In this document: positions 29,745-38,820 of the stretch, one piece after another | How positions within the stretch are numbered: position 1 is the stretch's first letter | Layout: each line of letters starts with the position of its first letter | From: Sterolibacterium denitrificans | GTDB lineage: Bacteria; Pseudomonadota; Gammaproteobacteria; Burkholderiales; Rhodocyclaceae | Assembly: GCF_900174485.1 (NCBI RefSeq) | Contig: NZ_LT837803.1 | Span: 620,001-684,000 of the forward strand | DNA length: 64,000 nucleotides | Reading direction: 5' to 3' | Notes under the pieces: model-generated | The model's input: only the letters and a program-made list of their open reading frames with translations | Database searches by the model: none | What the model was told of the DNA's origin: nothing | Position numbers and translations under genes: made by a program

Positions 29745-29921
29745 GCGCTGATGCTGCGGACGATCGGTGAAGACCGGCAGTGTGCGGCAAAGCTGCCGGC
29801 TTGTCGATAAAGCCGGCCTGCAGCCGATATTCCGGCCTGGCACGCGGCCGTGAAATTTCCACTACAATCGACCGTTCAACGAGTTTCACCCACGAACGAA
29901 TATCAACGAGGAGCGAGCAAC

Positions 29922-30947
29922 ATGGCCAAGACCGCCAAGGATTACTTCATTGCGATGACCGAGTTTCATTTCATGAATCTCCAGACCATGTCGGAGATCG
30001 ACTACTACCCGAACGTGCAGCGCTGGTGGGGCAGCGTGGATGGGGTGATGCGCGCCTGGTCGGGCCGCGACCTGACCGGCGAATGGCCGCAGCCGCTTGC
30101 CAGCGCGCTGATCGAGCACATGGACAAGACCAACGTCGACGTCGCCTTCTGCCTGCGCGAGCCGATGATGGACGTCACCGGCGGCGTGGTCTCGCTATCG
30201 ACCAACGGCTTCATGCTGCAGCAGATCGCGCCGTACCCGGAGCGCATGTACCTGGAAGCCAACGTCGGCCCGGTGATCAAGCGCGGCACCAAGGAAGCCA
30301 ACTGGGAGCTCGAATACCTGTTCAAGGAAAAGGGCGCCAAGCTATGCAAGCTGTACACGCCGGAAGACGACGGCCCGCTCAACGACAAGCGTCTCTGGCC
30401 GTTCTACGAGAAGGCGCAGGAACTGGGCATCACGCTGACGGTGCACACCGGCTTCAGCTACGTCGTGCCGCAGCCCAGCAGCCACTGTCAGGTGGGCCAG
30501 CTCGACGACGTGCTGCTCGACTTCCCCGATCTCAAGATCATCGCCTATCACGCCGGCTGGCCGCAGTCGGAAGAGCTGATTGGTCTGTGCGGCAAGCATC
30601 GCAATCTCTACATGAGCCTGTCGGGCATCATCGGCTGGTACCAGCGCGCGCCGTATCGCGGCTACCACGCCATCGGCACGGCGCTGCAGTGGATGCCGGC
30701 CGACAAGATCGTGCTGGGCTTCGACCTGCCCTTCGACGATCTGGGTCGCGTGGTCGATTACATCGTGAATCTCGACATGCCCGAGGAACTGCAGGAGAAG
30801 TGGGGCTATGCGCAGGTGACCGAGGAAGACAAGGCGAAGATCCTCGGCCTGAACCTGGCCAAGCTGACCGGCATCGAGCCGGTGAAGCGCAAGCAGGGCG
30901 GCTACAAGATTCCGGCGCCGGCGGCGGGGCACGGTCACGGCCACTGA
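29922..30947 (+). CDS. Amidohydrolase_2 family metal-dependent hydrolase
   Basis: 341-residue TIM-barrel hydrolase/decarboxylase of the amidohydrolase-2 (ACMSD-like) group. Metal-site candidates are the HTGFSY and YHAGWPQSEE histidines and the Asp in GFDLPFDDLGRV. GAGGAG precedes the ATG at 29922. The C terminus ends in a His-rich GHGHGH tail that is unusual for the family. Substrate unknown; it lies next to two SDR genes and a TetR regulator in a region of CoA-ester catabolism, so a role in degrading an aromatic or alicyclic acid is likely. A strong intrinsic terminator follows. Confidence 0.85.
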   Translation: MAKTAKDYFIAMTEFHFMNLQTMSEIDYYPNVQRWWGSVDGVMRAWSGRDLTGEWPQPLASALIEHMDKTNVDVAFCLREPMMDVTGGVVSLSTNGFMLQQIAPYPERMYLEANVGPVIKRGTKEANWELEYLFKEKGAKLCKLYTPEDDGPLNDKRLWPFYEKAQELGITLTVHTGFSYVVPQPSSHCQVGQLDDVLLDFPDLKIIAYHAGWPQSEELIGLCGKHRNLYMSLSGIIGWYQRAPYRGYHAIGTALQWMPADKIVLGFDLPFDDLGRVVDYIVNLDMPEELQEKWGYAQVTEEDKAKILGLNLAKLTGIEPVKRKQGGYKIPAPAAGHGHGH

Positions 30948-30972
30948 GTCCGTTTCGTCTGGTTTGATCTGG

Positions 30973-31018
30973 ACTGGCGCACGTTCCCACATTTCGCGAG
31001 GGGCGTGCGCCAGTTTTT
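30973..31018 (+). terminator. Rho-independent terminator after the amidohydrolase
   Basis: Perfect 11-bp stem: ACTGGCGCACG at 30973-30983 pairs with CGTGCGCCAGT at 31004-31014, with a 20-base loop and a run of five T from 31014. It begins 25 bases after the amidohydrolase stop and ends 48 bases before the SDR start, so the SDR pair should have its own promoter. Confidence 0.85.
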
Positions 31019-31065
31019 CATCTGCACGACACGACGTACATCTCACTCTTCCTCGATGGTGAATC

Positions 31066-32019
31066 ATGGCCAAATGGACCGAGAACGACATTCCTGACCT
31101 GAGCGGCAAGCGCGCCCTGGTCACCGGCGCGGCCAGCGGCATCGGCTTCGAGGCCGCGCGCGGCCTGGCGCAGCATGGCGCCGAGGTGCTGCTGGTCGAT
31201 CGCAACGAACAGGCCGGCGCCGAAGCGCTGCGAAGGATTCGCGCGCTACGCGCCGATGCAAAAGTCGAATTCCTGCCGCTGGATCTGTCCAGCCAGGAGA
31301 AAGTGCGCGAGTTCGCCGCGAAACTGACGGCGGAAGGCCGGGTGCTCGACATCCTGGTGAACAACGCCGGCATCCAGCCGATCAGCGAGCGGCGCACGAC
31401 GGGCGACGGCTTCGAGCTGACCTTCGGCATCGGCCATCTCGGCCATTTCACGCTGACCGCCGGATTGTTTCCACTGCTGCTGAAAAGTCCCGCGCCGCGC
31501 GTCGTCACCGTATCGAGCCTGGTCCATCGCCTCGGCACCTTCGACTGGGATGACCTGCAGATGGAGCACGGCTACTTTGCCCAGCGCCCCTACAACCAAA
31601 CCAAGCTGGCCAATCTGCTCTTCGCCCGCGAGTTGCAGCGCCGCGCCGCAGCCAAGGGCCTGAAGCTGCTGAGCCTGGCGGTGCATCCGGGCGTCTCGCG
31701 CACCAATATCGGCAATTCGCGCAAGGCGCTGGGCAGCTTTCATTTCATCGACAACCTGATTTCGGTCGTGCTGGGCATCGTCATGTCGCTGTTTGGGCAA
31801 TCCGCCGAGCGCGGCGGCTGGCCGACGCTGTACGCCTGTACCTCGTCGGAAGTGACGCCGGGCGGTTTCTACGGCCCGGATGGCCTGGGCGAGACGCGCG
31901 GCGTGCCGGCGCCGGCGAAAATCCACGAGGCCGGACGCGATGAAGCCAGCGCGCGCAAGCTCTGGCAAGTCAGCGAAGAATTGACCGGCGCACGTTTCGA
32001 CGAACTGGACGGGGAGTAG
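31066..32019 (+). CDS. Short-chain dehydrogenase/reductase, retinol-dehydrogenase-like
   Basis: 317-residue NAD(P)-dependent oxidoreductase. RALVTGAASGIGFEAARGL is the cofactor motif (about residues 16-34), NNAG is present in LDILVNNAGIQP, and the catalytic set is SSLVHR plus YNQTK. The long C-terminal part (SAERGGWPTLYACTSSEVTPGGFYGPDG) is typical of the retinol dehydrogenase/WW-oxidoreductase group, which acts on hydrophobic alcohols including steroids. Substrate not determined. Followed by a second SDR after 3 bases. Confidence 0.9.
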   Translation: MAKWTENDIPDLSGKRALVTGAASGIGFEAARGLAQHGAEVLLVDRNEQAGAEALRRIRALRADAKVEFLPLDLSSQEKVREFAAKLTAEGRVLDILVNNAGIQPISERRTTGDGFELTFGIGHLGHFTLTAGLFPLLLKSPAPRVVTVSSLVHRLGTFDWDDLQMEHGYFAQRPYNQTKLANLLFARELQRRAAAKGLKLLSLAVHPGVSRTNIGNSRKALGSFHFIDNLISVVLGIVMSLFGQSAERGGWPTLYACTSSEVTPGGFYGPDGLGETRGVPAPAKIHEAGRDEASARKLWQVSEELTGARFDELDGE

Positions 32020-32022
32020 ACC

Positions 32023-32784
32023 ATGGAGATGCAACGCTTTATCGGCAAGGTGGCGCTGGTGACCGGCGCGGCTTCGGGTATCGGCCTGGCCACGGCCGAG
32101 CGACTGGCGCGTGAAGGCGCCCGGGTGCTGGCCTGTGACATCCAGGCGGAGAAATTGCGCGAGGAAGTGGCGCGCCTCACCGCCGACGGCCTCGAGGTAA
32201 GCGCCCACTCGCTGGACGTCACCGATGCCGCCGCCTGCAATGCGGCGGTGGCGGCCGTCGTCGCCGCGCATGGCCGCCTCGACGTGCTGTGCAATGTCGC
32301 CGGCACGCTGTTCCTGAAGAACTTCACCGAAATCACCGATGACGAATGGCATCGCCAGACCGCCATCAACCTGCATGGCCCGTTCTACCTGTGCCGCGCG
32401 GCGATGCCGCATTTGCTGGCAAGTCAGGGCAACATCGTCAGCGTCGCCTCGATCGCCGGCATGGTCGGCGTGCCCTATGGCAGCGTGTATTCGGCGTCGA
32501 AGGGCGCATTGCTGATGCTGTCCCGGGCGCTGGCCGTCGAATACGGCTCGCGTGGCGTGCGCGTCAATGCGATCTGTCCCGGCTCGGTGGCAACACCGCT
32601 GGTGGCGGGTTTCTCACCGCCGGAAGACGCCGATTTCAACCTGCTGTCGCGCCTGATGCCCTTGCTGCCCGAACACGGCCAGCCGGCAGGCATTGCCGCC
32701 ACCATCGCCTTCATCGCTTCGGATGAGGCGCGGTTCATGACCGGCTCCGGCGTGGTCATCGACGGCGGGCAGACGGCGATTTGA
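32023..32784 (+). CDS. Short-chain dehydrogenase/reductase, classical (FabG-like)
   Basis: 253-residue classical SDR with VALVTGAASGIGLATAERLA, the LCNVAG version of the NNAG motif, catalytic Ser in VASIAGMVGVP, YSASK, and the C-terminal GSGVVIDGGQTA. Probably an alcohol/hydroxyacyl dehydrogenase in the same pathway as the neighbouring SDR, with which it is co-transcribed (3-base gap). It converges with the TetR gene, 13 bases apart. Confidence 0.92.
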   Translation: MEMQRFIGKVALVTGAASGIGLATAERLAREGARVLACDIQAEKLREEVARLTADGLEVSAHSLDVTDAAACNAAVAAVVAAHGRLDVLCNVAGTLFLKNFTEITDDEWHRQTAINLHGPFYLCRAAMPHLLASQGNIVSVASIAGMVGVPYGSVYSASKGALLMLSRALAVEYGSRGVRVNAICPGSVATPLVAGFSPPEDADFNLLSRLMPLLPEHGQPAGIAATIAFIASDEARFMTGSGVVIDGGQTAI

Positions 32785-32797
32785 GCAGTCTCCAGCG

Positions 32798-33517
32798 CTA
32801 ACCCGTCACCGCCCTGATGATCAGCATCACGCTGTCGCGGTAGCGCTGTTCGCTGGAAATCGTCGCCAGTTGCGGCGCGAGCACGGCGATGTTGGGAAAG
32901 GGTTCCAGCGATACCATTTCAAAACTCAGCTTGCGCGAGCGCTGGCGTTCCTCGCTCGAACCGAAGGCGATGAGACTGCGTTCTTCGTCGTTCATCAACA
33001 CCACCGAACCGATCATGTTGGCCATCAGCGTGTGGAACAGCAGGGCGGATCGTTCGGCCGTCAAGCCCGCCTTGTTCAGCTCGAAGAGGACGCGATCCAT
33101 CACCGCCAGCGCCTTGCCGCCTTGATAGGAGGCGTTGTCGAGCAGGGGCATGACGCCGGGATGGGCGCAGAGCGCGGAGCGCATGCCGGCGTAGGTGGTG
33201 TATAGCCATTCGCGCCAGTCCGCTTCATCGTGGTTGGTGACGTCGTAATCGCCGACCACCAGATCGACGAGCTGGCGCTCGATTTCGGCCTTGCTCTCGT
33301 AATGACGGTAGATCGCCATGGCCGAGACGCCGAGCTGCTCGGCGAGCTTGCGCACGGTCAGGCCGTCAAGGCCGTCGCGGTCGATGATCTCCAGCGAAGT
33401 GCGCAGGATCAGTGCCTGCGACAGCAGGCCGCGCGGCGTTGCCGGCTTGGTCCTGGCAGGCTTGCTGGTTTTCGATTTTGCCGATTTGGCGGGGGTTTTG
33501 CTGGATGAGCCAGGCAT
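32798..33517 (-). CDS. TetR family transcriptional regulator
   Basis: 239 residues. A basic, Lys/Ala-rich leader of about 25 residues is followed by the TetR helix-turn-helix: LEIIDRDGLDGLTVRKLAEQLGVSAMAIYRHYESKAEI. The ligand domain has LDNASYQGGKALAVMDRVL, consistent with the TetR C-terminal class. Adjacent, convergent SDR genes are candidate targets. Start at 33517 or 33544 (MRRTPATDIM, GGAG very close upstream); neither has an ideal ribosome site. A perfect 18-bp inverted repeat lies 48-91 bases upstream of the chosen start. Confidence 0.9.
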   Translation of the reverse strand: MPGSSSKTPAKSAKSKTSKPARTKPATPRGLLSQALILRTSLEIIDRDGLDGLTVRKLAEQLGVSAMAIYRHYESKAEIERQLVDLVVGDYDVTNHDEADWREWLYTTYAGMRSALCAHPGVMPLLDNASYQGGKALAVMDRVLFELNKAGLTAERSALLFHTLMANMIGSVVLMNDEERSLIAFGSSEERQRSRKLSFEMVSLEPFPNIAVLAPQLATISSEQRYRDSVMLIIRAVTG

Positions 33518-33564
33518 GATGTCGGTGGCCGGCGTGCGGCGCATTTCTCCAATGATGAACGGTG

Positions 33565-33608
33565 GCGATCGAAGCCATGCCCGCAAGCATGGGCATGGCT
33601 TCGATCGC
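33565..33608. promoter_or_regulatory. Perfect 18-bp inverted repeat between TetR and rmd-like genes
   Basis: GCGATCGAAGCCATGCCC (33565-33582) and its exact reverse complement (33591-33608) flank an 8-base spacer. It lies in the 241-base region between the divergent TetR and rmd-like starts, on the TetR side. No T run follows on either strand, so an operator, a stem-loop in the TetR leader or a structured element is more likely than a terminator. Confidence 0.55.
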
Positions 33609-33758
33609 CCGAGGCGTACATTGTAAACGACCGGGCAGCCTTGAGGGCGTCTGCAGCCGGCTGCGGCCGGTTTGCGCGGCTGGCGTGCCGGAACCAGCGG
33701 CAAGGCTCCGAGGTCTGAGCACCGTTATAGAATGCCGGGTGGTACGGGAAACATTTCA

Positions 33759-34757
33759 ATGATGAAGCGTCTTTTTCTGACCGGCGAAACCGGTTTCGTT
33801 GGCAGGATTTTCCACGGCATGGCCGGAGAAATCGTGCGGAACTACGGTTGGGAATTGATTCCCGCCGGCGGAAAGTACGATTTGCGGGATACCGACTCGC
33901 TGAATCGCATCCTGCAGCATGCGCGGCCGGACGGCGTGATCCATCTTGCCGGGCAGAGCTTCATTCCCGACGCCATCGGAAACGCCGCGCAGGTGCTGGA
34001 GGTGAACCTGCTCGGCACCCTGCACCTGTTGCAGGCACTCAAGCACAACGGTTTTTGCGGCGACTTTCTCTACGTCAGTTCGGGCGACGTCTATGGCCAG
34101 GCTGCGCCGGAAGCCTTGCCGATCCGGGAAACGCATCCGGTGCTGCCGCACAATGCCTATGCCATCAGCAAGATCGGCGCCGAGATGCTGTGCGCCCAAT
34201 GGAGCGGCGATGCGCCGTGGCGCATCGTCGTGGCGCGGCCATTCAACCACATCGGTCCCGGCCAGCGCCTGCAATTCGTTGCTTCCAGCATCGCGCGGCA
34301 GATGGCCCGCATCCGCCTCGGCCTGAGCGAGGCCGTCATCGAAATCGGCGACGTCGACGTGACGCGTGATTTCCTCGATGTGCGCGATGTGGTGCACGCC
34401 TATATGGGTCTGCTTGCAGCGGGCGAGCATGGCGGCGTCTACAACGTCTGCTCGAATACGGAGACGAGCATTCGCGAGCTGCTCGATCGGCTGGCCCGCA
34501 TCGGTGGCGCCGAGCCGGAAATCCGCCAGCTCCAGGCGCTGCGTCGCCCCGCCGGGCAACGCCGGGTGCGTGGCGACAACGGCAAGCTGTGCGCCGCTAC
34601 CGGGTGGCAGCCGCGCATTCCACTCGATCAGTCGCTGCGCGATGTCCTGGCGCACTGGGAGCGCGTCGAAAGCGCGGCGGCCTTGCCGGCGCCGGCGCGA
34701 CCTTCTGGAGACGCGGCGTATGGTGGGCATGGCGGGCAGGGTGGCATTCATGCCTGA
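33759..34757 (+). CDS. rmd: GDP-6-deoxy-4-keto-D-mannose reductase-like (Rmd)
   Basis: 332-residue extended SDR. FLTGETGFVGRIFHG binds NAD(P); VIHLAGQSFIPDAI, the catalytic YAISKIGAEML (Tyr-x3-Lys), RPFNHIGPGQ and VDVTRDFLDVRDVVHAY match GDP-4-keto-6-deoxymannose reductases giving GDP-D-rhamnose. Together with ManC downstream it indicates a GDP-mannose-derived sugar; the dehydratase Gmd is not in the window. UDP/dTDP-sugar epimerase activity cannot be excluded. The C-terminal tail is Gly/Ala-rich and poorly conserved. ATG at 33759 with GGGAA upstream; the next codon is also ATG. Confidence 0.82.
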   Translation: MMKRLFLTGETGFVGRIFHGMAGEIVRNYGWELIPAGGKYDLRDTDSLNRILQHARPDGVIHLAGQSFIPDAIGNAAQVLEVNLLGTLHLLQALKHNGFCGDFLYVSSGDVYGQAAPEALPIRETHPVLPHNAYAISKIGAEMLCAQWSGDAPWRIVVARPFNHIGPGQRLQFVASSIARQMARIRLGLSEAVIEIGDVDVTRDFLDVRDVVHAYMGLLAAGEHGGVYNVCSNTETSIRELLDRLARIGGAEPEIRQLQALRRPAGQRRVRGDNGKLCAATGWQPRIPLDQSLRDVLAHWERVESAAALPAPARPSGDAAYGGHGGQGGIHA

Positions 34758-34832
34758 TAATGTCGCTCGATCTTCTGGATGCCGCTGCCGCAACCGGCAT
34801 GTGAGATACCCAAACAGGAGTTGCCACGCACC

Positions 34833-36305
34833 ATGATCATCCCCGCCATTCCAGTCATCCCCGTCATACTCTCCGGCGGCGCCGGCACCCGTCTCTGGCC
34901 GGTGTCGCGCGAAGGCCATCCCAAGCCCTTCATCCGCCTGGCCGACGGCGAATCGCTGCTGCACAAGACCTATCGACGCGCGGCGGCGATCGCCACGCAG
35001 GACGAGATCGTGACGGTGACCAACCGCGATCATTATTTCCTGAGCAAGGACGAATTCCTTGCCGCCGGGCTGGGCGAGCAGCGGCCGCATTTCTTGCTCG
35101 AACCCTGCGGCCGCAACACCGCGCCGGCCATCGCCGCCGCCGCGCTGGCGCTGCGCGAGCGCTACGGCGATGCGGCGATCATGGTCGTCATGGCCGCCGA
35201 CCACCTGATCCGCGACGAGGCCGAATTCGCCGAGGCGGCGCGCGCCGCGGCGAAGCTGGCGAGCGAAGGCCACATCGTCACCTTCGGCATCCGCCCGGAC
35301 AAGCCGGAGACCGGCTTCGGTTACATCGAATGCGGCTCGGCCGTCGGTAGCGGCAAGGACGGCGCGGCGCGCGTGCAGCGCTTCGTCGAGAAGCCCGATG
35401 CCGCCACCGCCGCGCAATATCTGACCAGCGGCCGCTACCTGTGGAATTCGGGGATGTTCTGCTTCAGCGTCGGCGTCATTCTCGCCGAACTCGAAAGGCA
35501 CGCGCCCGACGTGCTCGCCACGGCGCGAACCTGCATTGACGTCAGCCCGTCCGAGGAAGGCGTCGGCGGCCTGCGGCGCGAACTCGACGCGGCGAGTTTT
35601 TCGAATGCGCCGGACATTTCCATCGACTATGCGGTGATGGAGCGTTCCGACCGCGTCGTCGTCATTCCCGCCGCCTTCGACTGGAGCGACATCGGTTCGT
35701 GGAGCGCGCTGCAGCAGCTCGTCGCGCCGGATGCCGACGGCAATCGCGCGCTCGGCGAAGCGCTGTTCGTCGATTGTGCGAATACCTTCGTGCAAAGTGA
35801 AAACCGCCTGATCGCCGCCGTCGGCCTCAAGGATCTGATCCTGATCGACACGCCGGACGCCGTGCTGGCCGTGCATCCCGACCACGTCCAGGACGTCAGG
35901 AAAATCGTCCAGCAGTTGAAGACCGCCGGTCATGATGCCTGCAAGCTGCACCGCACCGTGGCGCGCCCCTGGGGTACCTACACGGTGCTGGAGGAAGGCC
36001 GGCACTTCAAGATCAAGCGCATCGTCGTCAAGCCCGGCGCTGCGCTGTCGCTGCAACTGCACCACCATCGCAGCGAGCACTGGATCGTCGTCCAGGGCAT
36101 GGCCAAGGTCACCAACGGCGACAGCGTGCTCTACGTCAATATCAACGAATCGACCTACATTCCTGCCGGCCACAAGCATCGCCTGGAAAACCCCGGCCTG
36201 CTCGATCTGGTGATGATCGAAGTGCAGAGCGGCGAATATCTGGGCGAGGACGACATCGTTCGCTTTGCCGATCAATACGGGCGCGGGCAGTCTGTTGCCA
36301 ACTGA
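34833..36305 (+). CDS. manC: Mannose-1-phosphate guanylyltransferase / mannose-6-phosphate isomerase
   Basis: 490-residue bifunctional type II enzyme making GDP-mannose and isomerising fructose-6-P/mannose-6-P. The pyrophosphorylase signature VILSGGAGTRLWPVSREGHPKPF is at about residues 11-33, FVEKP at about 190, and the C-terminal cupin carries RPWGTYTVLEEG, SLQLHHHRSEHWIVVQG and the zinc-site-like ESTYIPAGHKHRLENPG. Follows the rmd-like gene by 75 bases. Confidence 0.95.
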   Translation: MIIPAIPVIPVILSGGAGTRLWPVSREGHPKPFIRLADGESLLHKTYRRAAAIATQDEIVTVTNRDHYFLSKDEFLAAGLGEQRPHFLLEPCGRNTAPAIAAAALALRERYGDAAIMVVMAADHLIRDEAEFAEAARAAAKLASEGHIVTFGIRPDKPETGFGYIECGSAVGSGKDGAARVQRFVEKPDAATAAQYLTSGRYLWNSGMFCFSVGVILAELERHAPDVLATARTCIDVSPSEEGVGGLRRELDAASFSNAPDISIDYAVMERSDRVVVIPAAFDWSDIGSWSALQQLVAPDADGNRALGEALFVDCANTFVQSENRLIAAVGLKDLILIDTPDAVLAVHPDHVQDVRKIVQQLKTAGHDACKLHRTVARPWGTYTVLEEGRHFKIKRIVVKPGAALSLQLHHHRSEHWIVVQGMAKVTNGDSVLYVNINESTYIPAGHKHRLENPGLLDLVMIEVQSGEYLGEDDIVRFADQYGRGQSVAN

Positions 36306-36363
36306 TGAATCAGAAAAATCCGATTGCGCGGCTGCTTGTTGAATGTCCCCATGTTTCTGGACT

Positions 36364-36381
36364 CCCGTATTTGAATACGGG
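36364..36381. repeat. Short palindrome upstream of the GT4 genes
   Basis: CCCGTATT-TG-AATACGGG, a perfect 8-bp inverted repeat in the 138-base gap between manC and the first GT4 gene. The AT-rich centre in a GC-rich region fits a protein-binding site, but no promoter elements are clear. Confidence 0.35.
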
Positions 36382-36443
36382 CATGCAGCGTACTGCCGCC
36401 CACATCGTTCACATCATCCACACCGCGCGGCGCATGGCCTGAG

Positions 36444-37604
36444 ATGCGTATCGCCTTCAACGCCAGCATCCTGCGCGCGCCGCGCACCGGCATCGGTCAG
36501 TACGTCACCGGTCTGGTGACGGCCTTGCAGCAGCGCGAGGATGTCGAGATCAGCCTGTTCCTCGGCCGCCGCTGGAGCCTGACGCTGCCTCTGCCCACCG
36601 CGTCGGCGCAGATGGCGCGGGTGATGCAGGTGGCACGCGCGACGAGCCTGCTGCGCGGCATGCCCGGCGCCTACCGCTTGCGCCGCTTCGTCGAGCAACG
36701 CGCCTTCGCGGCCGGGGTGCGGCGCCAGCCCGTCGATCTCTATCATGAGCCTTCGCTCTGGCCGTTCGACTCGTTCAATGGTACTGGCCCGTTGGTGATG
36801 ACCCTGCATGACCTGACGCATGTGCATTATCCGGAAACCCAGCCGCGCGCGCGGCTGGCGGAGATCGAGCGGCACGTCGGCAAGGGTGTGGCCAGAGCGG
36901 CGCGCATCCTGGTCGATTCGGCCTATATCGGCCGCGAGGTCGTCAGCCATTTCGGCTTGCCCACCGACAAGGTCGTCGTCGCCCCGCTTGGCTGCGGCGC
37001 CGAGTTCCATCCGCGCACCGAGGCGCAGACGCGCGCCGCGCTGCAACCGCTCGGACTCAGGCACGGCAGCTACCTGCTCTGCGTCGGCACGCTGGAGCCG
37101 CGCAAGAATCTGTTGCTCACTCTGCGTGCCTATGCGCGCCTGCCCGATGCCCTGCGCAAGCAGTATCCGCTGCTGATCGTCGGCATGGCCGGCTGGGGTG
37201 AAGACACGTTCGCCGGCGAGCTGCGCGCCGCGCTCGCCGGCGGCCATGTGCGCCTGGCGGGCTATCTCGGCCAGGCGCGGCTCGCCGAGGTCGTCGCCGG
37301 CGCGCGCGCCCTGGTGTATCCGTCGCTCTACGAGGGCTTCGGCCTGCCGGTCGTCGAAGCCATGGCCAGCGGCACGCCGGTCATCGTCTCCGACCGCGCC
37401 TCGCTGCCGGAAGTGGCGGGAGCCGCCGGTCTGATCGTCGATGCCGACGATGACGTCGGCCTGGCCGCCGCCATGCAGATGCTGCTGGGGGACGATCCCG
37501 AATGGCAGCGGCGCTGCCAGGCCGGCCTGCAACAAGCGGCGCAATTCACCTGGCGCCGTTGCGCCGAGATTACCGTGCAGACCTATCGCGCCGTGCTGGC
37601 CTGA
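36444..37604 (+). CDS. GT4 glycosyltransferase (mannosyltransferase-like)
   Basis: 386 residues, GT-B fold. N-terminal MRIAFNASILRAPRTGIGQYVTGLV, central VGTLEPRKNLLLTLRAY and donor-site YPSLYEGFGLPVVEAMASGTPVIVSD (E-x7-E) are typical of mannosyl/rhamnosyltransferases in O-antigen loci. Adjacent manC and Rmd genes suggest a GDP-mannose or GDP-rhamnose donor. Next gene is another GT4 24 bases downstream. Confidence 0.92.
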   Translation: MRIAFNASILRAPRTGIGQYVTGLVTALQQREDVEISLFLGRRWSLTLPLPTASAQMARVMQVARATSLLRGMPGAYRLRRFVEQRAFAAGVRRQPVDLYHEPSLWPFDSFNGTGPLVMTLHDLTHVHYPETQPRARLAEIERHVGKGVARAARILVDSAYIGREVVSHFGLPTDKVVVAPLGCGAEFHPRTEAQTRAALQPLGLRHGSYLLCVGTLEPRKNLLLTLRAYARLPDALRKQYPLLIVGMAGWGEDTFAGELRAALAGGHVRLAGYLGQARLAEVVAGARALVYPSLYEGFGLPVVEAMASGTPVIVSDRASLPEVAGAAGLIVDADDDVGLAAAMQMLLGDDPEWQRRCQAGLQQAAQFTWRRCAEITVQTYRAVLA

Positions 37605-37628
37605 GGCGCGATCGGTAGAATCCCGCCG

Positions 37629-38756
37629 ATGCGCATTCTCCATTTCTATCGCACCTATTCGCAGTCCTACGGCGGCATCGAGCAGGTGATCTATCAGCTC
37701 TGCGTCGGCGCGCAGCGCCTCGGCGCCGAACCCGAAGTGCTGACGCTCGCCCGCGACCGCCGCGCGGCGGAAGTGAACGTCGACGGCCATCGCGTGGTGC
37801 AGGTGCCGCTGGATTTTGAAATTGCCTCGACCGGATTTTCCCGTGCGGCCTTCGGCAAATTTCGCCAGCTCGCCAACCAGGCCGACATCATCCACTACCA
37901 TTTCCCCTGGCCGTTCATGGACGTCGTGCATTTCGCCTGCGGCATCCCGCGCCTGGGCAAGCCGACCGTCGTCAGCTATCACGCCGACATCGTCCGGCAG
38001 AAGCTGCTGCTGCAACTGTACCGTCCGCTGATGCAGCGTTTCCTCGGCAGCGTCGATCGCATCGTCGCTTCCTCGCCCAATTATCTGGCGACCAGTCCGG
38101 TGCTGACACAGTTTCGCGACAAGGTGACGGTAATTCCCTACGGCCTCGACAGGAACGGCCCCAACTATCCCGCGCCCGCCGCCGCGCGCCTCGACGCCTG
38201 GCGGCAGCGCCTCGGCGGGAAATTCTTCCTGTTCGTCGGCGTGCTGCGCTACTACAAGGGACTGCACGTCCTGCTCGACGCGGCGCGAGCTTGCGACTAC
38301 CCGATCGTGATCGTCGGCGCCGGGCCGGTCGAAGCGGCGTTGAAGGCGCAGGCCGAGCTCAACCGGCTGCGCAACGTCATTTTTCTCGGCGTGCTGCCCG
38401 ACGAGGACAAGGTGGCCCTGCTGACGCTGTGCCATGCCGTCGTCTTTCCCTCGCACCTGCGCTCCGAGTCCTTCGGTATCTCGCTGCTCGAAGGCGCGAT
38501 GTTCGGCAAGCCGATGATCTCCTGCGAAATCGGCAGCGGCACCAGCTACATCAACATCGACGGCGAAACCGGCCGCGTCGTGCCGCCCGGCGATCCCGCC
38601 GCCTTCCGCCAGGCGATGGACTTCCTCTGGCAGCATCCGGCGGAAGCCGCGGCCATGGGACATCGCGCGGCCGCGCGCTACGAGGCGCTATTCACCGCCG
38701 AGCGGATGTCCGCCGGCTACCTGGCCCTGTACCGCGAATTGCTCGCCGCCCGTTGA
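37629..38756 (+). CDS. GT4 glycosyltransferase, WbpZ/WbdC-like
   Basis: 375 residues, GT-B fold. MRILHFYRTYSQSYGGIEQVIYQL, SYHADIVRQKLLLQLYRPLM, VGVLRYYKGLHVLLDA and the donor site SESFGISLLEGAMFGKPMISCEIGSGTSY resemble the primer mannosyl/rhamnosyltransferases WbdC and WbpZ of ABC-exported O-polysaccharides. Inferred to add an early sugar on the lipid-linked chain. Last gene of the second polysaccharide block; converges with the LLM gene at 38821. Confidence 0.9.
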   Translation: MRILHFYRTYSQSYGGIEQVIYQLCVGAQRLGAEPEVLTLARDRRAAEVNVDGHRVVQVPLDFEIASTGFSRAAFGKFRQLANQADIIHYHFPWPFMDVVHFACGIPRLGKPTVVSYHADIVRQKLLLQLYRPLMQRFLGSVDRIVASSPNYLATSPVLTQFRDKVTVIPYGLDRNGPNYPAPAAARLDAWRQRLGGKFFLFVGVLRYYKGLHVLLDAARACDYPIVIVGAGPVEAALKAQAELNRLRNVIFLGVLPDEDKVALLTLCHAVVFPSHLRSESFGISLLEGAMFGKPMISCEIGSGTSYINIDGETGRVVPPGDPAAFRQAMDFLWQHPAEAAAMGHRAAARYEALFTAERMSAGYLALYRELLAAR

Positions 38757-38820
38757 AGCGCTTGCAGCGATAAGCGCGAGGGCGGCGGCGAAGGGGATGG
38801 GTGGGAACGCCGACGGACGT

